DNA of 64,000 nucleotides from Spirochaetia bacterium (GTDB lineage: Bacteria; Spirochaetota; Spirochaetia; Sphaerochaetales; Sphaerochaetaceae). Below the pieces are notes generated by a model. That model searched no databases, had not been told where the DNA came from, and saw only the letters and a program-made list of their open reading frames with translations. A program made the translations under genes and the position numbers. Shown in pieces: positions 46,683-55,335 of this stretch (its first letter is position 1; every line of letters starts with the position of its first letter). The stretch covers positions 248,001-312,000 of the forward strand of contig JAKVOU010000001.1 in assembly GCA_022482625.1 (NCBI GenBank). The letters run 5' to 3'.

Positions 46683-46710
46683 GAAAACCCGGCCGGCCCG
46701 CAGGCCGGTC
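46683..46710 (-). terminator. Intercistronic G+C-rich hairpin (copy A)
   Basis: CCGGCC and GGCCGG pair around a 4-base loop (8 bp with flanking pairs), followed on the minus strand by CCGGGTTTTC. It lies between the binding-protein and permease genes, as in the first operon. Confidence 0.6.
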
Positions 46711-46732
46711 GGAGCGGACAGCCGGACGGCGC

Positions 46733-48074
46733 CTACTGTATGTTGGCATTGTACTCTGCCAGCTTGGCGTCACTGAGCTTCTTGGCCTCGGCCATGGCCT
46801 GCTGGGGGTCGGTGCCGTTGAGGATCTTCTGCAGCGCCTGCTCGACGATGGTCCTGTTGTCATACACGGAGCCGGCAAGCCCGCCGGCGCTTGCCGCGTT
46901 GACCTTGGTCTGCAGCAGCTGGTTGAAGGCGACAAGCTGCTTCGCGTTGCTGTCGAACCAGCCTTCGGCCTTCAGCTTGTCGATGGAGGACTTGCGCACC
47001 GGGTAGTAGCCGGTGAGCTTGTGCCAGGCCACCATGTTGTCGGTGCCGGTCAGGTACAGGGCGAAGTCCCTGGCTCCCTGCAGTACCCTCGCGTCATCGT
47101 TCTTGGTGACCCACAGCGAGCCGCCGCCGATGACCGTGCCGTTCCTGCCGGTGCCGTCTGGGATGGGGATCATGCCCACGTTCAGCCTGAACTTGGTGCC
47201 GATGGCGTTGGTGATGTTGACGATGTCGGCGGTGGAGGTGATGTGGAACATGGCCTTGCCGCCGGTGAATATGGCGTCGCTGCCGTCCCAGTCCTCGAAC
47301 TTGCCGGTATAGGTGTAGAAGCCCCTGTCACGAAGGTCGGCGTAGAACCGTGCGATCTTCAGGGCCTCGGGGGAGTCGAGCATCGTCTGTGTCGCGCGGG
47401 CGTCGCGGCCGTTGCCGTTGTCGAAGATGCAGGCGTCCTGCTCGCTCATCCACTGCTCGAAGAACCAGCCGTTGAGGCTGACGGAGAAGTTGGCGTCCCT
47501 GACGCCCTTCTTCCTTGCCGCAGGAGAGTGCGGCGAGCACGTCGCCGAAGGTCTTGGGCACGTAGTCGGCAGGGTAGCCTGCGGCCACGAGCATGTCGGT
47601 GTTGATGTAGAGCACGGGGGAGGAGCTGTTGAACGGTATGGAGTTCACCTTCCCGCCGATGGTGTAGTAGTTGAGCACCGGCTGGATGTAGTCGCTGGTG
47701 TCGAAGGTGCCGATGTCGCCCACGGGGGTGAACATGCCGGTGTCATAGGCGAGCTGTGAGCCGGCCTCGGCGATGTGCACCAGGCTGGGGGCGGTGCCCT
47801 GCTTGTAGGCCAGCAGCGCCGCCTGGAGGGTGTCGCGGTAGGAGCCCTTTGTCTCCTCGCTGACGACGTACTTGTCCTGGCTGGCGTTGAACTGCTTCAC
47901 CACGTCCTGTATCCAGCCGCGCCTCTTGGCGTCGCCGAAGGTGTGCCAGAAGGTTATCCTGACGGGGCCTTCCCCCTGGCCTGCGGCGGCAGGGGCTGTC
48001 TCCTGCGTACCATTGGCAAAGAGTGATGAAAAGGCCAGTAGTGAACAAATGAGCACTATACTGATTTTCTTCAT
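46733..48074 (-). CDS. UgpB-like solute-binding protein (copy A), frameshifted
   Basis: Starts at 48074 (GGAGG upstream) with signal peptide KKISIVLICSLLAFSSLFANG, different from that of copy B. The mature part is otherwise the same protein: ITFWHTFGDAKRRGWIQDVV, SIPFNSSSPVLYINTD, IGGGSLWVTKND, MVAWHKLTGYYPVRKS. Near 47521 the sequence GCAGGAGAG replaces GCTGAGAG of copy B, adding one base. The frame then diverges after VLAALS and a downstream frame carries the rest. If real, copy A makes no functional binding protein; if an error, the protein is 446 residues. Confidence 0.82.
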
Positions 48075-48133
48075 TGTTTCCTCCATTGAATTTTCTTTTT
48101 GTTCGATTTCAGAATGGATGAAACAAGTTAAGA

Positions 48134-48162
48134 AAGTATCAGCAAAGTATTAAAGAAGTATC
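48134..48162. promoter_or_regulatory. Three direct repeats with 11-bp period upstream of copy A
   Basis: AAGTATC, AAGTATT and AAGTATC start at 48134, 48145 and 48156. Eleven-base spacing on one DNA face is the hallmark of OmpR/PhoB-type response-regulator sites. They lie 60-88 bases upstream of the binding-protein start and touch the ppk stop codon. Confidence 0.5.
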
Positions 48163-50308
48163 AATGAAAACTTTGCTTTCGCTTGAACAGGCGGGATAGG
48201 AAATTGCCTTTTTTCCTTTTTGGGGAAATCTGTGTTGCAGCGTTCAAGGCTTCGGTCATGAAAGTATTCTGACTGTCAACCATAGGGTTGTCATCCTTTA
48301 TCTTGTGCAGTTGCCCGTCATTTCCAAGTTTTCTTGCCTTGACATTGTCCGCAAAGCAGGTATCAAGGATATGGTGGAGTTGGGCTTTTACCTGTTCATC
48401 ATAGATCGGACAGGCAACTTCCACCCTTCGTTCCGTATTGCGTGTCATGAAGTCCGCAGAAGAAATGAAAAGTTTTTCCTCGCTGCCGCTCCCGAAACAA
48501 TAGATCCTGGAATGTTCCAGATATCGTCCGACGATGGAATGGATTTCTATATTTTCGGTCTTATCCTTGACACCGGGTACGAGACAACAGATGCCTCGTA
48601 CGATCATACGGATTTTGACTTGCTGGCAGGAAGCCAGTTTCAGGCGTTCGATGATATCTATGTCGGTAATGCTGTTGATCTTGATCATTATCCTGCCGTT
48701 TTCCCGCTTTGCAATTTCTTCGTCGATGAGATTGAGCAAAGTTGACTTAAGCCCGACAGGGGCTACGATCAGATGCTTGTAGCTGCCCATAAGATTGCCG
48801 ATTGACATATTCTTGAAGAATTCAGTGGCATCCAAGCCAATTTCCTGATTTGTGGTGATGAGGCAGAGATCAGTATATGACTTTGCCGTTTTTTCGTTGT
48901 AGTTTCCTGTACCGACCTGTGTAATATACTTCACATCGCCCTTTTCCCGTATGGTAATCAAGGTAATCTTTGAATGTACCTTATAGCCTTCAAGGCCATA
49001 GATGACCTGACAACCGGCTTCTTCCAGCCTCTGGGACCAGTCGATGTTGTTCTGTTCATCGAATCGTGCCCGCAATTCAATCATTGCGGTTACGTCCTTT
49101 CCGTTTTCGGCTGCGGCACAGAGATATTCCACCAGCTTTGCCTGCCGTGCAAGGCGGTAGATGGTAATCTTGATGGAAATGACATGCGGATCATATGCGG
49201 CTTCTTTGATCAGCCTTAGGTAAGGGCTCATCTTTTCAAATGGATACGAAAGCAGCAAATCTTTCTTTTGGTATTGTGAGATAAGGCTCTCATCCATCCT
49301 GACCCGAGGGCATGGCTGCGGTTCGAAAGGCCTGTAGGAAAGAGTCCGCTTTGCCGCCATGGCAACTTTTGATTCAAGGGAAAAAGCGTAGGGAAGGGAA
49401 AGCGGTGCGCTGGTGATGAATACTTGGTTTTTCTGAAGATCAAGCTTTGAAGCAAGGAAAGGAATAAGGCTACCACCTACGGCTCTGCCCAATTCCAGTC
49501 GTACGGCTTCAAGTCTTTTTCGTTGCTGAAGCAATTTCTTCATTTTTTTTCTGAAGTCATTCTCAATGTCAAAGGCTTCGTCGTCGGCGTTGATATCTCC
49601 GTTTCTGGTAACCCTGAAAACGGTTTTTTCTCCTATCTTGTACATGCTGAAGACAGTTTCATAGTATTCCAGTACAATGTCTTCCATACCTACATAACGT
49701 ACTTCGTTTCCTGGAAGGAAGATAAGATCCGGCAATGCAGTTGGAATCGGGATAACTGAAAACAATGTCTTGTCTTCTATCTTTATCATGGCACCTACGT
49801 GCATGACTTCATTGGCAAGATGAGGGAACGGATGGTGTGAATCCACTATCTGCGGAGAAAGAATAGGTAAGACTGCATTTTCAAAATATTGTTTTACGTA
49901 TTTTTTTTCAGAAGGTGTCAGTTCTTTGATTTTCAGTCTGAAGATGCCATGGAGCCTCAGCTGGCCCTCTACTTCCTCATAGGCCTTTTCCTTTTCCTTG
50001 TAGAGGGGGCGGACTTCCTTATAGATAGCTTCAAGTTGTTGCTCGGCTGTCATGCCGGAACGGTTGTCAACAGCCGGTTCCTTCATGCCGAGCATGTCAT
50101 GGAGCGAGCCGACTCTTATCATGAAGAATTCATCAAGGTTGCTTGTGAAGATTGAGATGAATTTGAGACGTTCCAGCAAAGGGACTGTCTCATCCATACC
50201 TTCTTCCAGTACTCTCTTATTGAACTTCAACCACGACAGTTCCCTGTTCTGCGTGTAACCCTGCTTGTGAAGTCCTGCTGCCTTTGCAGCTGCAGCATCC
50301 TGTTCCAT
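48161..50308 (-). CDS. ppk1: Polyphosphate kinase 1
   Basis: A 715-residue peripheral-membrane enzyme that polymerises the gamma-phosphate of ATP into polyphosphate. ATG 50308 has AGGAG eight bases upstream; the ATG at 50317 is too close to it. N-domain: RELSWLKFNKRVLEEG and FISIFTSNLDEFFMIRVGSLH. Catalytic C1 domain: the autophosphorylated His is in GYKVHSKITLI, near ELRARFDEQNNIDWSQRLEEAG. C2 domain: RGICCLVPGV and YLEHSRIYCFG. It lies between the two near-identical UgpB-like operons on the same strand, which suggests a phosphate-related neighbourhood. Confidence 0.96.
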   Translation of the reverse strand: MEQDAAAAKAAGLHKQGYTQNRELSWLKFNKRVLEEGMDETVPLLERLKFISIFTSNLDEFFMIRVGSLHDMLGMKEPAVDNRSGMTAEQQLEAIYKEVRPLYKEKEKAYEEVEGQLRLHGIFRLKIKELTPSEKKYVKQYFENAVLPILSPQIVDSHHPFPHLANEVMHVGAMIKIEDKTLFSVIPIPTALPDLIFLPGNEVRYVGMEDIVLEYYETVFSMYKIGEKTVFRVTRNGDINADDEAFDIENDFRKKMKKLLQQRKRLEAVRLELGRAVGGSLIPFLASKLDLQKNQVFITSAPLSLPYAFSLESKVAMAAKRTLSYRPFEPQPCPRVRMDESLISQYQKKDLLLSYPFEKMSPYLRLIKEAAYDPHVISIKITIYRLARQAKLVEYLCAAAENGKDVTAMIELRARFDEQNNIDWSQRLEEAGCQVIYGLEGYKVHSKITLITIREKGDVKYITQVGTGNYNEKTAKSYTDLCLITTNQEIGLDATEFFKNMSIGNLMGSYKHLIVAPVGLKSTLLNLIDEEIAKRENGRIMIKINSITDIDIIERLKLASCQQVKIRMIVRGICCLVPGVKDKTENIEIHSIVGRYLEHSRIYCFGSGSEEKLFISSADFMTRNTERRVEVACPIYDEQVKAQLHHILDTCFADNVKARKLGNDGQLHKIKDDNPMVDSQNTFMTEALNAATQISPKRKKGNFLSRLFKRKQSFH

Positions 50309-50631
50309 TTCCGTCATCTCCTGTCTGCATGCAACATTCCGCCGTTTTCCGTATTACATCATTTATATAGTACAGGAAAAGGAGCCTATGCTATCGTTCA
50401 TGACAGTGGCAATACTGGGAAAATGGAATCTGTTGCCGGAATAATCTTCGGTTGTCTGTCTTTTCCTACTGTAACCGATAAGCAACCATCATGCAAGGAG
50501 AGGAAGCAAAATGTCACCTCTGTGATGTTCGTTACAATAAGAAAGACTATGTCCGTTCCGGATGCAACTTGCATAGCTGTCAGGATGGACATAGCCTTGC
50601 GCAATGTATGATACGGTTATGTTTTTCTTTT
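50309..50631. other. Intergenic region between ppk and operon copy B
   Basis: About 320 bases holding the ppk promoter, probably including TATATAAA near 50370 on the minus strand. Plus- and minus-strand frames here are short, Cys- or Ser-rich and lack ribosome sites. Nothing else was recognised. Confidence 0.4.
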
Positions 50632-50632
50632 T

Positions 50633-51545
50633 CTACTTGTTTGAGGAGAGTGCGTAGCCGTTCATGAAGGCGTTGTAGAGCAGTGCGAAGACCAGCAGCG
50701 GGGGGGACCATGGCCAGCACGGCGCCGGCCATCACATGGTTCCACATGATGGAGTCGCCTGCGCTGATGATGGAGTTGAGGCCGACCTGTATGACCTGGT
50801 TGGCGTTCTGCCGTATGACGACCCTGGGCCAGATGTACTGGTCCCAGACGTAGACGAACTGTATGACGGTGAGCGCGCCGATGGTGTTGAGGCTCATGGG
50901 CACCAGTATCCTGGCGAGGAACTGGAGGGAGTTTGCCCCGTCCATCCTTGCCGAGTCGACCAGGGACCTGGGGATGGTGAGGAACTGCTGCCTGAAGAGG
51001 AAGACGCCGGTGGCGGAGGCGAGGAAGGGGAAGATGACGCCCAGCTTGGTGTCGCCCCAGCCGAAGCCGTACTTCGTCGGTGCGAGGAAGAACTCCTTTG
51101 GGTTGAACATCCACTGCAGCAGTGCCGCCAGGGTGGGGGCGCCCTTGTTGCTCACCAGCTGGAAGAGGCCCAGGATGAGGATCTCGGTGGGGAACATGAG
51201 GGTGACGATGATGAGGCCGAAGACGACCTTCTTGCCCCTGAAGTCGTAGAAGACGATGGCGGTGGCCGCCAGCAGGGAGAGGACGATCTTGCCCGCCGTG
51301 ACCCACAGGGATATGAAGAAGCTGTTGCGCATGTACATGCCCAGGTCGTACTGGGTCCACACGGTGCGTATGTTGTCGATGAGGTGGCCGCCCAGCGCCA
51401 GCGAGGGGGTGATGACGCCCTCCCTGGTCTGCGTGGCCTTGATGATGGCGAAGAGCATGGGGAAGCAGACGAAGAAGCATGCGGCGACCAGCACCACGTG
51501 CACCCACGGCCTGTCCTCCTGCCCCAGGCGTTTCCTATGCGTCAT
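50633..51545 (-). CDS. ABC transporter permease, UgpE/MalG type (copy B), C-terminal frameshift
   Basis: Identical to copy A through AVLAMVPP, then a run of seven G at 50700-50706, instead of six, shifts the frame. As written the frame continues to 50580 and ends with an unrelated tail (KEKHNRIIHCARLCPS) in place of the last helix and NAFMNGYALSSNK. The coordinates given assume the original stop at 50633. Loss of the final transmembrane helix would probably abolish transport. A mononucleotide run is a typical place both for sequencing error and for real slipped-strand switching. Confidence 0.85.
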
Positions 51546-52467
51546 AGCTGACCCTCCTTGAGAAGACGCCGAACTGGAAGTAGGACATCAGCAGCACCAG
51601 GGCCATGAGGATGACGCCCTCGGCTGCGGCGAAGCCCATGTCGCTGCTGCCCCCGAATCCGTCGATGTAGACCTTGTACATCAGCGTGGTGGTCACGCCC
51701 ACGTTGCCGAAGGCGCCGGTGCCCACCGGCGCACCCTTGGTCATCACGTCGATGATGCCGAAGGAGTCGAAGAAGGCGTAGGTGAGGTTGGTGAAGGCCA
51801 GGAAGAAGGTGGTGGGGCTGAGCATGGGCATGAGCACGTGCCAGAACCTCTTCCATCCGGTGGCCCCGTCGATCTGTGCGGCCTCGATGGGTTCCCTGGA
51901 TATGTTCTGCAGGGCTGCCAGGTAGAAGACGATGTTGTAGCCCAGGTTCTTCCACACGGCGGCGCCTATGGTCACGGCGAAGGTGAGCTTGGGGTCGCTG
52001 AGCCACAGCGGCTTTATGCCGAACAGGCGGGAGAGCACGTCGTTGACGATGCCCACCTCCGGGTTGAACATGAAGCTGTAGACGGTGCCTGCCACCGCAG
52101 GAGAAAGGGCGAAGGGCCAGATGAGCAGGATGCGGTAGATCCTCGCCCCGCGGATGTTCTTGTTGGCCTGGATGGCCAGGAACTGGGACAGGACGATGCC
52201 GATGGCCAGCACCAGGATGCTGTAGATGATGGTCTGCGCGAAGCTCTGCAGGAAGCCGGGGGCCAGCACGCCGGTGAACAGGTTCCTGAAGTTCTGCCAG
52301 CCGATGAACTTCCTGGTGCCCAGGAAGAAGTTGCTCCTGTAGAAGGCGAGCACGACCGTCTTCATGGCCGGGTAGTAGATGAACACCAGCAGGATGAGCA
52401 GGGTGGGCAGCAGGTAGAGCCACGCCACCGAGCCCTTCTTGAAGACCGCATGGTCAGACTGCGACAT
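51535..52467 (-). CDS. ABC transporter permease, UgpA/MalF type (copy B)
   Basis: 310 residues, intact and nearly identical to copy A, with the same EAA loop and six helices. Differences are conservative (SDHAVFKK, GWQNFRNLF, QNISREPIEA, VYIDGFGG). Overlaps the next permease by 11 bases, as in copy A. Confidence 0.92.
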   Translation of the reverse strand: MSQSDHAVFKKGSVAWLYLLPTLLILLVFIYYPAMKTVVLAFYRSNFFLGTRKFIGWQNFRNLFTGVLAPGFLQSFAQTIIYSILVLAIGIVLSQFLAIQANKNIRGARIYRILLIWPFALSPAVAGTVYSFMFNPEVGIVNDVLSRLFGIKPLWLSDPKLTFAVTIGAAVWKNLGYNIVFYLAALQNISREPIEAAQIDGATGWKRFWHVLMPMLSPTTFFLAFTNLTYAFFDSFGIIDVMTKGAPVGTGAFGNVGVTTTLMYKVYIDGFGGSSDMGFAAAEGVILMALVLLMSYFQFGVFSRRVSYDA

Positions 52468-52494
52468 GTGGACCTCCCTTGGGCCGGGCTGTCA

Positions 52495-52522
52495 GAAAAC
52501 CCGGCCGGCCCGCAGGCCGGTC
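52495..52522 (-). terminator. Intercistronic G+C-rich hairpin (copy B)
   Basis: Same CCGGCC/GGCCGG stem and trailing GGGTTTTC as in copy A, located between binding-protein and permease genes. Confidence 0.6.
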
Positions 52523-52544
52523 GGAGCGGACAGCCGGACGGCGC

Positions 52545-53885
52545 CTACTGTATGTTGGCATTGTACTCTGCCAGCTTGGCGTCGCTGAGCTTCTTGGCCT
52601 CGGCCATGGCCTGCTGGGGGTCGGTGCCGTTGAGGATCTTCTGCAGCGCCTGCTCGACGATGGTCCTGTTGTCATACACGGAGCCGGCAAGCCCGCCGGC
52701 GCTTGCCGCGTTGACCTTGGTCTGCAGCAGCTGGTTGAAGGCGACAAGCTGCTTCGCGTTGCTGTCGAACCAGCCTTCGGCCTTCAGCTTGTCGATGGAG
52801 GACTTGCGCACCGGGTAGTAGCCGGTGAGCTTGTGCCAGGCCACCATGTTGTCGGTGCCGGTCAGGTACAGGGCGAAGTCCCTGGCTCCCTGCAGTACCC
52901 TCGCGTCATCGTTCTTGGTGACCCACAGCGAGCCGCCGCCGATGACCGTGCCGTTCCTGCCGGTGCCGTCGGGGATGGGGATCATGCCCACGTTCAGCCT
53001 GAACTTGGTGCCGATGGCGTTGGTGATGTTGACGATGTCGGCGGTGGAGGTGATGTGGAACATGGCCTTGCCGCCGGTGAATATGGCGTCGCTGCCGTCC
53101 CAGTCCTCGAACTTGCCGGTATAGGTGTAGAAGCCCCTGTCACGAAGGTCGGCGTAGAACCGTGCGATCTTCAGGGCCTCGGGGGAGTCGAGCATCGTCT
53201 GTGTGGCGCGGGCGTCGCGGCCGTTGCCGTTGTTGAAGATGCAGGCGTCCTGCTCGCTCATCCACTGCTCGAAGAACCAGCCGTTGAGGCTGACGGAGAA
53301 GTTGGCGTCCCTGACGCCCTTCTTCCTTGCCGCTGAGAGTGCGGCGAGCACGTCGCCGAAGGTCTTGGGCACGTAGTCGGCAGGGTAGCCTGCGGCCACG
53401 AGCATGTCGGTGTTGATGTAGAGCACGGGGGAGGAGCTGTTGAACGGTATGGAGTTCACCTTCCCGCCGATGGTGTAGTAGTTGAGCACGGGCTGGATGT
53501 AGTCGCTGGTGTCGAAGGTGCCGATGTCGCCCACGGGGGTGAACATGCCGGTGTCATAGGCGAGCTGGGAGCCGGCCTCGGCGATGTGCACCAGGCTGGG
53601 GGCGGTGCCCTGCTTGTAGGCCAGCAGCGCCGCCTGGAGGGTGTCGCGGTAGGAGCCCTTGGTCTCCTCGCTGACGACGTACTTGTCCTGGCTGGCGTTG
53701 AACTGCTTCACCACGTCCTGTATCCAGCCGCGCCTCTTGGCGTCGCCGAAGGTGTGCCAGAAGGTTATCCTGACGGGGCCTTCCCCCTGGCCTGCGGTGG
53801 CAGGGGCTGTCTCCTGCGACCCGTTGGCAAATACAGATGCCGCACCTAAAACCGCACAGAGAACCACCAGAGTGATTTTCTTCAT
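52545..53885 (-). CDS. UgpB-like solute-binding protein (copy B), intact
   Basis: A complete 446-residue binding protein with signal peptide KKITLVVLCAVLGAASVFANG and AGGAGG upstream. The mature part starts SQETAPATAGQGEG and carries the family blocks FWHTFGDAKRRGWIQ, AYKQGTAPSLVHIAEAG, IPFNSSSPVLYINTD, GGGSLWVTKND and AWHKLTGYYP. The DAKRRGWIQDVV segment is typical of this subfamily. Substrate is undetermined: UgpB-like proteins take glycerol 3-phosphate, and relatives take oligosaccharides. An IS110-type element ends about 80 bases upstream, so the native promoter may have been displaced. Confidence 0.92.
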   Translation of the reverse strand: MKKITLVVLCAVLGAASVFANGSQETAPATAGQGEGPVRITFWHTFGDAKRRGWIQDVVKQFNASQDKYVVSEETKGSYRDTLQAALLAYKQGTAPSLVHIAEAGSQLAYDTGMFTPVGDIGTFDTSDYIQPVLNYYTIGGKVNSIPFNSSSPVLYINTDMLVAAGYPADYVPKTFGDVLAALSAARKKGVRDANFSVSLNGWFFEQWMSEQDACIFNNGNGRDARATQTMLDSPEALKIARFYADLRDRGFYTYTGKFEDWDGSDAIFTGGKAMFHITSTADIVNITNAIGTKFRLNVGMIPIPDGTGRNGTVIGGGSLWVTKNDDARVLQGARDFALYLTGTDNMVAWHKLTGYYPVRKSSIDKLKAEGWFDSNAKQLVAFNQLLQTKVNAASAGGLAGSVYDNRTIVEQALQKILNGTDPQQAMAEAKKLSDAKLAEYNANIQ

Positions 53886-53907
53886 ATTTACCTCCTATAA
53901 AAAGTCA

Positions 53908-53927
53908 ATAGTTTCTACGGAAACTAT
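53908..53927. promoter_or_regulatory. Palindrome upstream of operon copy B
   Basis: ATAGTTTC and GAAACTAT are exact inverted repeats around TACG, 23 bases before the binding-protein start. It looks like an operator of a dimeric repressor. Copy A has direct repeats instead, so the two operons appear to be controlled differently. Confidence 0.45.
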
Positions 53928-53966
53928 CAAGCTCCGTTTGTTTTCTCCTCATAGGAGACCTTACCT

Positions 53967-55112
53967 TTAGGCCCCTATGACCTCCTCCGCACTCAGTGAT
54001 CCCCCGACTTCCCTTACCATCAGGGATTCGTCGAACGGCCTCCTGCTGTTCAGGATCGCAAAGATGACCCTCGCCAGCTTACGCGTCGTGGCTATGATGG
54101 ACTTCCCCGACCCCTTCGTCTCCTTCATCCTTCGGTAAGCCACCATCAGCCGCCAGCTGCCCGTCTTCTTGGACAGCCGCAGCATCCCCATCGTCGCCTG
54201 CACCAGCGCCGTGCGCAGCATCTGCGGCCCGTGCTTCGTTATCCTCCCCAGCAGGACCGTGTCGTTCGAGTTGTGTACCGACGGCACCAGCCCCGCATAC
54301 GAGGCAAACTTCCTGAAGTCTCCCCCGAACCGTCCCTGCAGGTCCCCTGCATAGGCCGCGATCGTCATCGCCGTGACCGCGCCGATCCCCGGCACCGTCC
54401 TGAGCAGCGCCACGTCCTCGTTCTCCCCGGCCGTCTCGGCCAGCTGCTTCTCCACTGCCTTGATTTGCTCCGCCAGGTCGTCTATAATGCCGAACAGAAG
54501 CTTGAGCGAAGCGGCGGCGGTCTGCGTGAATCCATGGTCTTCGAGATCTTTCAGCAGTCCCTGCCGCTTCCTCTTGCTCTGCAGCTGGCTGTGCCTCGTG
54601 TCGACCCCGTAGCCGAGCATCATCCCGTGGACCTGGTTCTTCACCTTCACCTGCGTGCTCACCAGGATGCTCCTGGCCTTCAGCAGCCGCCTGGCCTCCT
54701 CGCTCTGCTGGTCGCACAGGTGGCTCTGCGGGAGCATGTCCTTGTACAGGTAGTAGGCCAGCGTCCTCGCGTCGTTCCTGTCGTTCTTGCTCGTGCTCTC
54801 GCTGATGACCTTGAACCTGTTCGTGTTCACCACCGTCACGGCAAAGCCTTCCTTCTCGAACCTGTTCTTGAAGTACCGGGCGTTGCCCGTCGTCTCCACG
54901 GCAAGCCGTACCGGGCAGCCGTATGCCTCCTGCAGGCCATGCAGCCTCGCTGCCAGCTGTCCCAGCCCGTCATGTCCCCTGGTGACGTATGCCTTCTCCT
55001 CCACGGGCCTTTCCTCGTCTCCGTCCGCAAGGACGCATACCGTCACCTGCGTCTTGTGCAGGTCCACGCCTACGTCCAGCCTCTCCGTCCCTTCTTCCAT
55101 GCCGTTTGCCAT
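53967..55112 (-). CDS. IS110-family transposase (DEDD recombinase)
   Basis: A 381-residue protein. ATG 55112 has GAGGAGG upstream; the frame extends further but without family sequence. The N-terminal DEDD RuvC-like domain shows DVGVDLHKTQ (first Asp), VRLAVETTGNARYFK (Glu) and STSKNDRNDARTLAYYL (Asp pair). A coiled-coil-like region follows. The C-terminal transposase_20 domain has LLRTVPGIGAVTAMTIAAYA and FASYAGLVPS with the catalytic Ser. The enzyme cuts and joins DNA guided by an element-encoded bridge RNA in studied members. The frame is intact, so the element could be active. Confidence 0.92.
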   Translation of the reverse strand: MANGMEEGTERLDVGVDLHKTQVTVCVLADGDEERPVEEKAYVTRGHDGLGQLAARLHGLQEAYGCPVRLAVETTGNARYFKNRFEKEGFAVTVVNTNRFKVISESTSKNDRNDARTLAYYLYKDMLPQSHLCDQQSEEARRLLKARSILVSTQVKVKNQVHGMMLGYGVDTRHSQLQSKRKRQGLLKDLEDHGFTQTAAASLKLLFGIIDDLAEQIKAVEKQLAETAGENEDVALLRTVPGIGAVTAMTIAAYAGDLQGRFGGDFRKFASYAGLVPSVHNSNDTVLLGRITKHGPQMLRTALVQATMGMLRLSKKTGSWRLMVAYRRMKETKGSGKSIIATTRKLARVIFAILNSRRPFDESLMVREVGGSLSAEEVIGA

Positions 55113-55335
55113 ATCAGGCCTCCTCGCTTCAGTTTCCGGGCAGGACGGCTTCCGTTCGGTGATTCCTTCCAATCTCCTATCCGGCCTCAGCCGCATCGCT
55201 GCGGCGGACCACTGAGTGATTCGATGTAAACCCTTCCATTCTCCTTTGCGACATCAAGTGCCATTAGATATGCCGGACTTGCATCTCAGCCTTCCTGCCT
55301 GTACCTTCCAGTATAGACCCTCCAGCTCCTAGGTA
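55113..55335 (-). ncRNA. Candidate IS110 bridge-RNA region
   Basis: Non-coding left end of the element, upstream of the transposase on its strand. It contains local inverted repeats, such as GCCGC/GCGGC near 55190-55205, compatible with a folded RNA. Position is from family knowledge; loops complementary to donor and target could not be verified. Confidence 0.35.

Larger units (their letters stand above)
44821..48007 (-). repeat. Operon-sized direct duplication, copy A
   Basis: About 3.19 kb nearly identical to 50632-53818. Identity begins just before the stop codon of the last gene and ends inside the signal-peptide/mature junction of the binding protein; flanking DNA is unrelated. The block is much richer in G+C than its surroundings. 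Confidence 0.93.
50632..53818 (-). repeat. Operon-sized direct duplication, copy B
   Basis: Second copy of the 44821-48007 block at a constant offset of 5811-5812 bases, the change being the two single-base insertions. Same orientation, with ppk between the copies. Confidence 0.93.
53940..55335 (-). mobile_element. IS110-family insertion sequence (ends approximate)
   Basis: Defined by the transposase at 53967-55112 and by the change from G+C-rich to A+T-rich DNA near 55335. IS110 elements have no or very short terminal inverted repeats and make little or no target duplication, so exact ends cannot be fixed from one copy. The ~220 bases upstream of the transposase (55113-55335) are the non-coding end in which IS110 elements encode their bridge RNA. 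Confidence 0.7.

Noticed and set aside
46667-47605. 312-codon plus-strand frame opposite the binding-protein gene
   Set aside because: Val/Gly/Asp/His-rich antisense shadow; the identical shadow recurs in copy B at 52479-53336.
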